Source: Exiguobacterium sp. 9-2
GTDB lineage: Bacteria; Bacillota; Bacilli; Exiguobacteriales; Exiguobacteriaceae
Assembly (NCBI RefSeq): GCF_036287235.1
Contig: NZ_CP142850.1
Span: forward strand, 1,257,127 to 1,321,126
DNA: 64,000 nucleotides
Reading direction: 5' to 3'
Shown: positions 23,965 to 31,620 of the stretch, one piece after another
How positions within the stretch are numbered: position 1 is the stretch's first letter
Layout of the letters: the number at the start of each line of letters is the position of its first letter
Notes under the pieces: generated by a model
Database searches by the model: none
Told to the model about the DNA's origin: nothing
Seen by the model: only the letters and a program-made list of their open reading frames with translations
Position numbers and translations under genes: made by a program

Positions 23965-24767
23965 GAGGAGGTGCCCGTATCAAACCGATCTTAGCTGTCG
24001 ACGGTCTGACCGTCCGTACGAAACAACAAGTAACATTGATCGAAGGGGTGACGTTCTCGATTCAACCAGGTCAAATCCTCGGTCTCGTCGGAGAAAGTGG
24101 TTGTGGGAAGACAGTGACGAGTCTTGCGTTGATGCGTCTGCTTAATCCGCAAACGACAGACGTGACCGGTGATATCCGACTGAACGGAAAATCGATCCTT
24201 TCCTTATCGGAACGCGCTGTTCGGTCGATTCGGGGCGGTGAGATTGCATTCATCATGCAAAATCCGATGAGTGCCTTCACACCGGTCTACTCGATCGGGC
24301 ACCAGATGATCGAGACGATTCAGACCCATTCACGTTGTTCAAAGCGTGAAGCGAAACAGCAAGCGATGACGGCACTTGAAGAAGTTAATCTAACGGATGC
24401 CGCCCGGTTGCTCAAAGCTTATCCGTTCGAGCTGAGTGGCGGGATGTTGCAACGGATCATGATCGCATTAGCCGTCGCCCTTCGCCCGAGCGTCCTGATT
24501 GCCGACGAACCAACGACCGCGCTCGACGTCTTCAATCAAAAGACGGTTCTTGAGTTACTTGAACGGATGAGGGCGACCTACGGAACGGCGATGTTACTCA
24601 TCTCGCACGATCTCGGTGTGATCGCTGAACTTGCAGACGAAGTCCTCGTCATGCAACAAGGACGGATCGTCGAACAGGCGGATGTCTTTGAATTGTTTGA
24701 TCGACCGCAACATCCGTATACGCAGTCACTTCTCGCACAGCATATCGGAAGGGAGGCGCTCGGATGA
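23961..24767 (+). CDS. nikD: Nickel ABC importer, ATPase
   Basis: ~262-268-aa ATPase of the oligopeptide/nickel class: Walker A GESGCGKT, signature LSGGMLQR, Walker B LIADEP, switch LISHD. The coordinates use the ATG at 23961 that overlaps the nikC stop (ATGA). A perfect AGGAGG at 23966-23971 lies inside that frame and is followed 7 bases later by ATC (23979), not a usual start codon. The real start could therefore be the coupled ATG, or a rare ATC giving IKPILAVDG. The protein works with NikE. Confidence 0.88.
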   Translation: MRGGARIKPILAVDGLTVRTKQQVTLIEGVTFSIQPGQILGLVGESGCGKTVTSLALMRLLNPQTTDVTGDIRLNGKSILSLSERAVRSIRGGEIAFIMQNPMSAFTPVYSIGHQMIETIQTHSRCSKREAKQQAMTALEEVNLTDAARLLKAYPFELSGGMLQRIMIALAVALRPSVLIADEPTTALDVFNQKTVLELLERMRATYGTAMLLISHDLGVIAELADEVLVMQQGRIVEQADVFELFDRPQHPYTQSLLAQHIGREALG

Positions 24768-25561
24768 GTCTACTGCAAATTGATCAAGTCTCGCATGTCT
24801 ACAAGCGCCGGTTTCAACCAGCACAGATTGTCTTACACGAAGTCTCATTGACGCTTGAAGCCGGACGCTGTCTCGGGTTGCTCGGATCGAGCGGTGCCGG
24901 GAAAAGTACGCTCGGACGACTATTGCTTGGACTCGAACGTCCCTCGAGCGGAATGATCTGGTTTAACGGTGTCGATCGTTACGCGACAAAACGTCCGTTT
25001 CAAGGTGACGTCCAAGTCGTCTTTCAGGACTCGTTTGCTGCCGTCAATCCGAAACTGACAGCGGCTGATATCATTGCGGAACCGCTTGATAACTTCATTC
25101 GTTTAAAGGGAGAGGCGCGGCAACAACGCTTGATGACGTTAATCGAACAAGTCGGGCTCAAGGCGACGGATTTGACGAAATATCCAGCGCAGTTCAGTGG
25201 CGGGCAACTGCAGCGGATCGCGATTGCGCGAGCGATTGCTGCTGAACCACGTCTGATCGTGTTAGACGAAGCAGTCAGTAGCCTCGACATGGTCAACAAA
25301 CGATTGATTCTTGCATTGTTAGCTGACTTGAAGCGGCTACACGGTCTAACATATGTCTTCATCACCCATGACATTAAAGCTGCCGAGCAACTTTGCGACA
25401 GCTTCGCGATTTTGGAGCAGGGACGCCTTGTCGGTCATTACCCGAGTCTAGCGGCGTTCGATGCTGCGACGGATCCTGCCGTTGAACGGATGCGTCAAGC
25501 GAAGCTTGCCATGCACCCAAGACAACGAACGATTCGAAAGACACAACCAAACAAAGGATAA
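24764..25561 (+). CDS. nikE: Nickel ABC importer, ATPase
   Basis: 265-aa second ATPase of the oligopeptide/nickel class: Walker A GSSGAGKS, signature FSGGQLQR, Walker B LIVLDEA (Ala in place of the usual Pro), switch FITHD. The ATG overlaps nikD by four bases, with GGGAGG 7 bases before it. It ends in a basic tail (HPRQRTIRKTQPNKG). Last gene of the operon; a strong terminator includes its stop codon. Confidence 0.88.
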   Translation: MSLLQIDQVSHVYKRRFQPAQIVLHEVSLTLEAGRCLGLLGSSGAGKSTLGRLLLGLERPSSGMIWFNGVDRYATKRPFQGDVQVVFQDSFAAVNPKLTAADIIAEPLDNFIRLKGEARQQRLMTLIEQVGLKATDLTKYPAQFSGGQLQRIAIARAIAAEPRLIVLDEAVSSLDMVNKRLILALLADLKRLHGLTYVFITHDIKAAEQLCDSFAILEQGRLVGHYPSLAAFDAATDPAVERMRQAKLAMHPRQRTIRKTQPNKG

Positions 25562-25594
25562 CGGACTGCTGAACGCCTCCGTTATCCTTTTTTG
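25553..25594. terminator. Bidirectional terminator after nikE
   Basis: A 12-13-bp perfect stem (AAAGGATAACGGA and its complement) with a 13-base loop, then a T-run. It overlaps the nikE stop and lies between nikE and the convergent permease gene. Confidence 0.85.
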
Positions 25595-25607
25595 TTGTAG
25601 AGTCGGA

Positions 25608-26378
25608 TCAGTAAGCCGTTTTTCGGAACCGAAGTGCCGACCAGCCGAGTGTGAGGACAATCCAAACGAGACAAGAGATGACACCGAACAGATGGGACGA
25701 AGAAAAAAACGATGTGTTCGATGGAACTGACAGAAGCGCACCAGGCATGAAAAATAGAACGTCTGACTTTAGAGAAGGAAGTACAACAAGAAGCAAGGAG
25801 ACGACGAGCGATAGGATGCCAATCGGTACAGCGCGTTGCAAGAAGGTGCTGATCAGTAATGTCAGACTAACGACGAACAACGTCCAAAGACTAAAATCGA
25901 GGATGATGCGTAGCGCAAGCATCGGCGAAAGGAATCCGAACCAATAGACGGTCAGACAATAGGACGTGAGTGCCCCGATTAGAATTCCGAATAAACTGAT
26001 CATACCGTGACTGAACCATTTCGACAGCAGATAAACATTCCGGGAGACAGGGCGCGTCAGAATGAAATCCTGCATGCCAGTTTGTCGGTCTGATGCGAGC
26101 AGTCCCATGAAGCTCATGATCAGGACAATCAAGCCGAGCTGATTGAACTGTCCGTGAATGGTTGCGCTGAAAACGTCAAGCGGTTGTGGAGTAGGACGAT
26201 TCGGATCGACGATGATTCCGTCTGCATTTCCGACGTGTGCGAGCAAGACATCCATGTACATCAACAGCAATGGTTGCGTCACGCCGAGGGCAATGAAGAA
26301 CAGCGGTAACCAGACGATTTTCCATTCTTTCCACGCTTCCAACCACTCGGTCAGCGTCAGCGTATAAAACGTCCTCAT
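25608..26378 (-). CDS. ABC transporter permease (YxlG-like)
   Basis: 256-aa ABC-2-type permease with six hydrophobic segments, starting MRTFYTLTLTEWLEAWKEWK. Features include DRQTGMQDFILTRPVSRNVYLLSKW, a conserved cytoplasmic loop of NosY/YxlG-like permeases. The ATG overlaps the ATPase stop (ATGA); a longer frame to 26450 has no ribosome site and would overlap the ATPase gene extensively. Together with the next two genes it forms a YxlE-YxlF-YxlG-type cassette of unknown substrate. Confidence 0.8.
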   Translation of the reverse strand: MRTFYTLTLTEWLEAWKEWKIVWLPLFFIALGVTQPLLLMYMDVLLAHVGNADGIIVDPNRPTPQPLDVFSATIHGQFNQLGLIVLIMSFMGLLASDRQTGMQDFILTRPVSRNVYLLSKWFSHGMISLFGILIGALTSYCLTVYWFGFLSPMLALRIILDFSLWTLFVVSLTLLISTFLQRAVPIGILSLVVSLLLVVLPSLKSDVLFFMPGALLSVPSNTSFFSSSHLFGVISCLVWIVLTLGWSALRFRKTAY

Positions 26379-27259
26379 ACGTCCGCCACCATGTCGAGGA
26401 ACCGTTCCTCGAGTCCAATTGGTTGATAGGCGATCGAAGCAATCGACCATCCTAGTTGAATCAAGGTGGTCGCTAACTCTGAAAGGTCAAGTGGCTGCTG
26501 TGCAGAGAATTGATAGCAGCATGGGTTGATTCGATTAATCTCGACTCGTGGAAATAGCGTCGCAGAAAACGGTAGGACAGGTGTAAGCGTCTCGACTTGA
26601 ATCCGGTATTGATCAACGTTGCGTTGATTGTCGAGCGGACCAAGCAATTTTCCATGTTTGATGACGAGGAAACGGTCGCAACACGTTTTCGCATCTTCTA
26701 ACAGGTGTGTCGAGACGATGATCGTCATCCGTTTCTTTAAACGGAGGATCAACTGATTGATATCATGCCGACCATTTGGATCAAGGGCGGAAGCTGGTTC
26801 ATCGAGAATCAGAAATGTCGGTTCATGTAAGATCGCTTGGGCGATCCCGAGACGTTGGCGCATCCCGCCGGACAAGCGTTCAATGACTTCTGCTTGTTGA
26901 GCGTGGAGTCCAACTTCATGTAGAACTTCCGGAATCCGCTTATTTAACGTTGCGCGATCAAGCCCCGACAAGTGACCGAAGAAACGCAGTGACTGTTCGC
27001 ACGTCATCCAAGGTTTAAAGTCGGTTTGTTGGGATAAATAGCCGATCGATCGCTGCTGTTGCCGGATGGGGCGGGAAGACATCGTGATGGAACCACGATC
27101 ACTCTCGATCATGCCGCTTAGACATTTCAGGAGTGTCGTCTTTCCGGCACCATTTGGACCAATCAGTCCGAGACATTCATGTTCGTGAATCGTAAAGGAA
27201 ATATCGTCTAGAATGAGACGTCGTTGAAGTGAAAGCTGGAGATTGGAAATCTGAATCAT
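26375..27259 (-). CDS. ABC transporter ATPase (YxlF-like)
   Basis: 294-aa ATPase: Walker A GPNGAGKT, signature LSGGMRQR, Walker B LILDEPASALDP, switch STHLL. The C-terminal ~75 residues form a degenerate domain (LTPVLPFSATLFPRVEIN...) common in CcmA/YxlF-type exporters. AGGAGG lies ~8 bases before the ATG, inside the end of the PLDc_N gene, which it overlaps by four bases. It drives the permease encoded next. Confidence 0.85.
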   Translation of the reverse strand: MIQISNLQLSLQRRLILDDISFTIHEHECLGLIGPNGAGKTTLLKCLSGMIESDRGSITMSSRPIRQQQRSIGYLSQQTDFKPWMTCEQSLRFFGHLSGLDRATLNKRIPEVLHEVGLHAQQAEVIERLSGGMRQRLGIAQAILHEPTFLILDEPASALDPNGRHDINQLILRLKKRMTIIVSTHLLEDAKTCCDRFLVIKHGKLLGPLDNQRNVDQYRIQVETLTPVLPFSATLFPRVEINRINPCCYQFSAQQPLDLSELATTLIQLGWSIASIAYQPIGLEERFLDMVADV

Positions 27260-27483
27260 GCTGTCATCCTCCTTCCGATGACGAAGTAAAGAATCGAGCC
27301 AATCGGTTGGACGAGAAGAATGACCATTAACCATACCGCCGGTGTCGCAATCCGGTCCTTGCGTCTAAACCAATCGATACAGGCGCAGATGAGTAGAATC
27401 AGATTGATGGAGATGTAAATCAATAATAGGGGCAAAAAGCGTTCCCAGTCGATTTGTGATAAGGCAGAGAAATCTGTATTCAT
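27256..27483 (-). CDS. PLDc_N domain membrane protein (YxlE-like)
   Basis: 75 aa with two hydrophobic helices (LPLLLIYISINLILLICACI and WLMVILLVQPIGSILYFVIG) and the RRK/GRR basic ends of the phospholipase-D N-terminal (PLDc_N) domain. In B. subtilis the relative YxlE lies in the sigY operon with YxlF and YxlG and acts as a negative regulator of SigY. No sigma factor gene is present here. GGAGGG lies ~6 bases before the ATG. Confidence 0.8.
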   Translation of the reverse strand: MNTDFSALSQIDWERFLPLLLIYISINLILLICACIDWFRRKDRIATPAVWLMVILLVQPIGSILYFVIGRRMTA

Positions 27484-27499
27484 GAAACACCCTCCTTTT

Positions 27500-27527
27500 C
27501 TATTTCCATTATCAATAATGAAAATAG
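27500..27527 (-). promoter_or_regulatory. Palindromic operator candidate of the YxlEFG-like operon
   Basis: CTATTTCCATTAT and ATAATGAAAATAG form a 13-2-13 inverted repeat with one mismatch, 17 bases upstream of the PLDc_N start and directly before its ribosome site. It fits a dimeric repressor. Its half-sites face the opposite way from a Fur box. Confidence 0.55.
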
Positions 27528-27667
27528 AAAAGTCAATGACCGATGCGAATTACCGTTTGTTTTCAATCCATTACAGCTATGATAAACTTCTCTTATCAAA
27601 ATTTTCCAAATGACACATAGATTGATTAGTTTGAATGAAAGACGAATTATAATTTATAGGAGGTCAT

Positions 27668-28018
27668 ATGCAGATTTATCAATTCAAAAAAGAAGTTGGT
27701 AAAAAAATTTCGAAATTCGATTCGAATTTTGTGATGTCACGGATCATGCAGACGGAAAAAGTGACGCACATCGGATGTATTCATTTAGAAAAGGATGGCG
27801 TAGTCGGTTATCACCAGGCTGTCGTACCGCAACTTCTATTAATTGTAGAGGGTGAAGGTTGGGTAAGAGGGGAAACGGATGACTACATAAACGTTCAGAG
27901 TGGGGAAGCCGTATTTTGGAGTCAAGGAGAATGGCACGAAACGAAGACAGATACGGGTTTAACGGCGATTGTAATCGAAAGTGAAGAACTCGATACATCA
28001 TCTCTCGTTTCCGTTTAA
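27668..28018 (+). CDS. Cupin-domain protein
   Basis: 116-aa small beta-barrel protein. The cupin pattern is visible from residue ~40: VGYHQAVVPQLLLIVEGEGWVRGETDDYINVQSGEAVFWSQGEWHETKT, shown here in parts: first motif H..V..LLLIVEGEG, second motif GEAVFWSQGEWHE. Metal-binding residues are incomplete in motif 1, so it may bind a ligand rather than catalyse. AGGAGG lies ~4 bases before the ATG. The gene stands alone, with a divergent ABC cassette upstream. Confidence 0.8.
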   Translation: MQIYQFKKEVGKKISKFDSNFVMSRIMQTEKVTHIGCIHLEKDGVVGYHQAVVPQLLLIVEGEGWVRGETDDYINVQSGEAVFWSQGEWHETKTDTGLTAIVIESEELDTSSLVSV

Positions 28019-28040
28019 CAAAACCTAGCATGATACATAA

Positions 28041-28244
28041 AGAGGCTGACTCAAAAAAAAGAATGATTCGCTTTCTCACGCCCTTTCCTCAGGCGAGACA
28101 CAAGCCAGTTTTCCTGCTTCATCCAAGCAGGAAAGCGGGTCTTGTTTGTCTCTGACAGCGCAATAATGCGCTTTTCCTGTAGGAGTTGCGTGTAAAGCAT
28201 CATTCTTTTTATCTTTGTAGAGACTACAGTTTGAGTCAGCATCT
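28041..28244. repeat. 204-bp palindromic intergenic element (MITE-like)
   Basis: The ends are inverted copies: AGAGGCTGACTCAAA at 28041-28055 and its near-complement TTTGAGTCAGCATCT at 28230-28244. The next inner blocks also pair (AAAAAGAATGATTCGCTTT with AAAGCATCATTCTTTTT), with a ~20-base insert on the right arm. The middle holds a further hairpin (TTTTCCTGCTT ... AAGCAGGAAA). No coding frame fits. It has the look of a repeated, non-autonomous palindromic element; copy number elsewhere cannot be judged from this window. Confidence 0.7.
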
Positions 28245-28251
28245 ACTCTTA

Positions 28252-29343
28252 TTACGTACACCATTTTTCTAATTCTTCGAGGCATAGATGCAAGCGAGCA
28301 GTTATCATTTCCCGATTCCCCATCTGTTGCGTTGTTTTATGATTGAGGTGAGGTTGCTGTAAGGTTTCATAGTGCTCATACGCTTCTTGCAATATCCATA
28401 ATGTATATTCATCCAGTAATCGTCTAATTTGAGTAGTGCGTTCGTCTCCAACCACGTTAAAGAAGTATCCACTTATAAATCCATCAGCGATTTCTTTTAA
28501 CACATTACTTTTTTCTTGATACGCTTGATTTATGTATCTTGGTGCATTCGAAAAGGCTGGTAACAGAAATTTGTAACAAAAAACAAAGTAAGCCGTATGT
28601 TTCAAATCAAAATCCAATCTTGGAAACGGATCAATGATTGCAATCTGCTCATTGTTTAAGATTAAATTTTCTGGGGTTACATCTTGATTAACGAGAGAGA
28701 TATTTTGAATTTGAGTTCGTCTATTTTTAATTAAAGCATGAATATGTTTATCGACTTTTTCTTTATCAAAGCGAAGGCTAGAATGAATGAGTGTACTTAA
28801 AGCGGTTAAGACATGGTCATTTTCTTCCTGCCATAATGTATCACTGTTTCTTAAATCGCTACCTTGTAGAGTTTCTGCCTGCCAGCGCAGTTCTCCGAAA
28901 CCTTTAATGGATGTTTTATGGTTATGTATATTGTGATAAATTTGTCCTAATTTCGTACCGTAAGAATGGGATTTATTCTGATCGAATAACAATAATTCTG
29001 TTCCACGACCCATGAAAGTCTCTACTGTGAATACTGTGTCATCTTCAATAAAATACTCATAAAAGTCAGGACAGACATGTTGGCCACTTGTATTGGCGTG
29101 TAAATAGTAAGCTTTCGTTGACTCATACTCTGTAGTCAACTCTTGTTCATCAATCTGTTGTAACTCGCCATAAGCCTTATTTTTTTTCATTCGAATTACA
29201 AGGTCTTGATCATCTACTCTCTTTAATTGATATACAGTATGCCAAGCTCCTTCACCAATCTTAAGAATCTGCTCTGCTTTTATGTTCAACGTGTCCATTA
29301 CAATTGCATCAAGATCTTCTTTGATGTGTTTCATGGGGTCCAT
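28252..29343 (-). CDS. APH/choline-kinase-like phosphotransferase
   Basis: 363-aa kinase-fold protein. N-lobe: GEGAWHTVYQL (nucleotide loop) and LVIRMKK (Lys). C-lobe: LVNQDVTPENLIL, equivalent to the HGDxxxxN catalytic loop but with Asn-Gln for His-Gly, then IIDPFPRLDFD as the metal-binding DxD. Such enzymes phosphorylate small molecules such as antibiotics, choline or sugars. The substrate is unknown. The gene is AT-rich and lies next to the palindromic element, which suggests acquisition. ATGs at 29343 and 29334 share one GAGGGAG site. Confidence 0.75.
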   Translation of the reverse strand: MDPMKHIKEDLDAIVMDTLNIKAEQILKIGEGAWHTVYQLKRVDDQDLVIRMKKNKAYGELQQIDEQELTTEYESTKAYYLHANTSGQHVCPDFYEYFIEDDTVFTVETFMGRGTELLLFDQNKSHSYGTKLGQIYHNIHNHKTSIKGFGELRWQAETLQGSDLRNSDTLWQEENDHVLTALSTLIHSSLRFDKEKVDKHIHALIKNRRTQIQNISLVNQDVTPENLILNNEQIAIIDPFPRLDFDLKHTAYFVFCYKFLLPAFSNAPRYINQAYQEKSNVLKEIADGFISGYFFNVVGDERTTQIRRLLDEYTLWILQEAYEHYETLQQPHLNHKTTQQMGNREMITARLHLCLEELEKWCT

Positions 29344-29410
29344 TTTCTCTCCCTCGTAATATGGTCTCGTTTCATTTTGATAAAAACACCCTCCTTAAAA
29401 CAGAGAATAG

Positions 29411-29929
29411 TTATGGTAAGATGACGAGTGAGACGGTCCGTTCTTTTGCTTGGTCTTCAGTCTCCAAGTGATGATATTTTTCGAGCAATGTCCGCATGTC
29501 CTGTTGGAAATCATTGAAGGTTTCATCCGTCAGCTGCAGTTTAGCAATCGAGAACGTCGAGTAGTCCTGACCTTCCGTTTGAACGGTCTGTTCGAAGTAT
29601 GTTTGGTACTGCTGTAAAACATACATGAAGTAGAACGAGACGAAATTCACTTTTTCGTCGTACGTCGCACTGTTCCAGTCTGCTTCGCTGATTTGATAAC
29701 CGCTTGTGTTTAAAGCATATATTTTCTCTTCGACTTTTCCGACACGCTGAACGGCAACGACTTTCAATAACTGATCGTCCATCATCGCATTGACTTGCCG
29801 GTATAAGGTCGACTGCGGTACATCCGTTAAGCGTTGATTCAGTTGCATGATTGATAAACCATCTTCGAGATCAATCAATTCGAGCGCAATCTTAAAACGG
29901 ACATGGTTTTTGAAGAGATTAAAGTTCAC
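29411..29929 (-). CDS. Winged-helix transcriptional regulator
   Basis: 172 aa. Residues ~5-75 form a winged helix: LSIMQLNQRLTDVPQSTLYRQVNAM (recognition helix) and a basic wing RVGKVEEKIYAL. The rest is helical (YFMYVLQQYQTYFEQ...), probably for dimer or ligand binding. It resembles PadR/ArsR-like regulators broadly; the exact family is uncertain. AGGGGAAC precedes the ATG. It is divergent from the small membrane protein gene at 30080, whose promoter it may control. Confidence 0.75.
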   Translation of the reverse strand: MNFNLFKNHVRFKIALELIDLEDGLSIMQLNQRLTDVPQSTLYRQVNAMMDDQLLKVVAVQRVGKVEEKIYALNTSGYQISEADWNSATYDEKVNFVSFYFMYVLQQYQTYFEQTVQTEGQDYSTFSIAKLQLTDETFNDFQQDMRTLLEKYHHLETEDQAKERTVSLVILP

Positions 29930-30079
29930 GTCGTGTTCCCCTCCTTCATTTAATCGTTTCCTAAAACTATCTTAGCATGTTTTTGGGAACATTCTTAAAA
30001 ATGATAATGAAAAAAGAGGGAATGTGATGCCTCTCTTGAATGATTTATAGTAGAATATTGTAAAGAAAGGAGTCATCAT

Positions 30080-30349
30080 ATGAAAAATATAAGTTATCGC
30101 TATGGTACATATGCACTCGTTACTAGTTTTTTCTTATTCTTCATCGTTCAATTATTCCAAGCGTATATTGAATTATCACCCGAATTTCTAGGAGAAAACC
30201 TTGGAGAATACGGTTTATCGTTTTTCCCGATAAGTGCATTGCTCGTTGGACTCGTATTATTTATCCACGGCTGGTGGAGTGAAGATGAAAAAAAGCAGCA
30301 TGAAAAACTAGCTGCAAAAAATCAGCAAGAATCGAAGGAATCGGTGTGA
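30080..30349 (+). CDS. Small two-helix membrane protein
   Basis: 89 aa with two hydrophobic segments (about 12-30 and 48-66) and a highly charged C-terminal tail (DEKKQHEKLAAKNQQ..). AAAGGAG lies 7 bases before the ATG. I do not recognise it. It is divergent from a winged-helix regulator with 150 bases between, which suggests a regulator-target pair. Confidence 0.65.
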   Translation: MKNISYRYGTYALVTSFFLFFIVQLFQAYIELSPEFLGENLGEYGLSFFPISALLVGLVLFIHGWWSEDEKKQHEKLAAKNQQESKESV

Positions 30350-30368
30350 AATCATACCGTTGAAAGAG

Positions 30369-30402
30369 AAGACCGACAACGAATTTTCGTTGCCGGTCTT
30401 TG
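30369..30402. terminator. Bidirectional terminator
   Basis: A 15-bp stem with one mismatch (30369-30383 with 30386-30400) and a 2-base loop, then TTT. It separates the convergent genes at 30080-30349 and 30408-31550. Confidence 0.7.
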
Positions 30403-30407
30403 TCATT

Positions 30408-31550
30408 TCATATGCCTTGTTTCGCAAATCGTTCAATGGCGAACGGTGCGATCGGTTCATTCGTCGATTGTTCCATGATCAATTCACTGAGTACTTTTCC
30501 GACCAAGCTGCTGAACTTGAATCCGTGACCGGAAAAGCCGGCGGCAATCGCGATGTGCGGATAGTCCGGGTGCAGATCGATGATGAAGTTTTCATCTGGC
30601 GTCATCGTATAAAGACATGCTTTACCATGAGATAAGGTATCGATCGAGGGTATGAATGTGTTCGTGAACTGTCGTAAATCTGCCAGATCACCGGCTTCTT
30701 GACCAAATGGACGGCGTGGATGATTCGGATCAACCGGGATGCCGCCATCGTGGCGTCCGATTTTCAGACCGGCTTGAGCGATGCTTGGAAAACCGTAATA
30801 ATAACCGGCGGGTGTATCAAAGGCGAAGGCAGGGAACACCGCGTCGTTGAATACTTCTTCCGCTGCTTCAAACCAGGCAAACGTCTTTCGGACCGGGCGA
30901 AGCGGTAAGGAGAGGCCGGTCTGTTCGAGCAACGGACCAGACCAAGCCCCGGCTGCGACGATCAACGCGTCAGCTGAATAGATGTCTGATCCAACCGTCA
31001 CGTTAACACCAGTGGCATGAGCAGTAAGCGTCGTCACTGTTGCATTCGTCCGGATGTCGACACCGTTCGCGACAGCAAGGTCCCGGTATGCTTCAATACA
31101 ATCCTCGCATTTCAATACACCAGACGTCGGTTCAAAACAACCGATATAATCGTCGGGCATCGTTAAGCCGGACCAGCGGATTCTAACTTCCTCAGCCGTC
31201 AGGACCTCGAGCGGTAAATCGTATTGCGCTGCACTCTTGATGATCGTCTGCATCGAACGGGACGAGCGTTGACCGGCATTCAAGACTCCGGTGTTCAGGA
31301 ACAAGCTCCGACCACTGACCTGTTCTAACTCGTACCATAAGCGTTGCGCAGTTAACGCGAGCGGTACGTAAGCTTCCCCTTCACCATAGGCATGGCGGAT
31401 GATCCGTGTCTCCCCGTGATGACTTGCTTGATCATGCGGCGGATTGTGGGCGTCTAGTAGTAAGATTTTTTGATTGGTTCGTGAAAGATAGTAACCGGCA
31501 GCCATTCCCATGGATCCGGCACCGACGATGATGACATCATATTGGGACAT
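30408..31550 (-). CDS. Monomeric sarcosine oxidase / N-methyl amino acid oxidase (SolA-like)
   Basis: 380-aa flavoprotein that should oxidise the N-methyl group of a small amino acid (sarcosine, N-methyltryptophan or similar), releasing formaldehyde and H2O2. The N-terminus has the FAD loop VIIVGAGSMGMAAGYYL; GETRIIRHAYGEG is the family loop near FAD. ACLYTMTPDENFIID supplies the Cys that binds FAD covalently in MSOX/SolA, and FSGHGFKFSS closes the C-terminus. AAGGAG lies ~9 bases before the ATG at 31550, which decides the start against 31607. Confidence 0.87.
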   Translation of the reverse strand: MSQYDVIIVGAGSMGMAAGYYLSRTNQKILLLDAHNPPHDQASHHGETRIIRHAYGEGEAYVPLALTAQRLWYELEQVSGRSLFLNTGVLNAGQRSSRSMQTIIKSAAQYDLPLEVLTAEEVRIRWSGLTMPDDYIGCFEPTSGVLKCEDCIEAYRDLAVANGVDIRTNATVTTLTAHATGVNVTVGSDIYSADALIVAAGAWSGPLLEQTGLSLPLRPVRKTFAWFEAAEEVFNDAVFPAFAFDTPAGYYYGFPSIAQAGLKIGRHDGGIPVDPNHPRRPFGQEAGDLADLRQFTNTFIPSIDTLSHGKACLYTMTPDENFIIDLHPDYPHIAIAAGFSGHGFKFSSLVGKVLSELIMEQSTNEPIAPFAIERFAKQGI

Positions 31551-31620
31551 GTGGTTCGACTCCTTCATATGTATATTCATACCAGTATAAAGTGAGAACC
31601 AAAACATGACAAATGAGATA

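Noticed and set aside
27500..27527. Palindrome as a Fur box
   Set aside because: Half-sites point outward (CATTAT..ATAATG), opposite to Fur; no 7-1-7 match.
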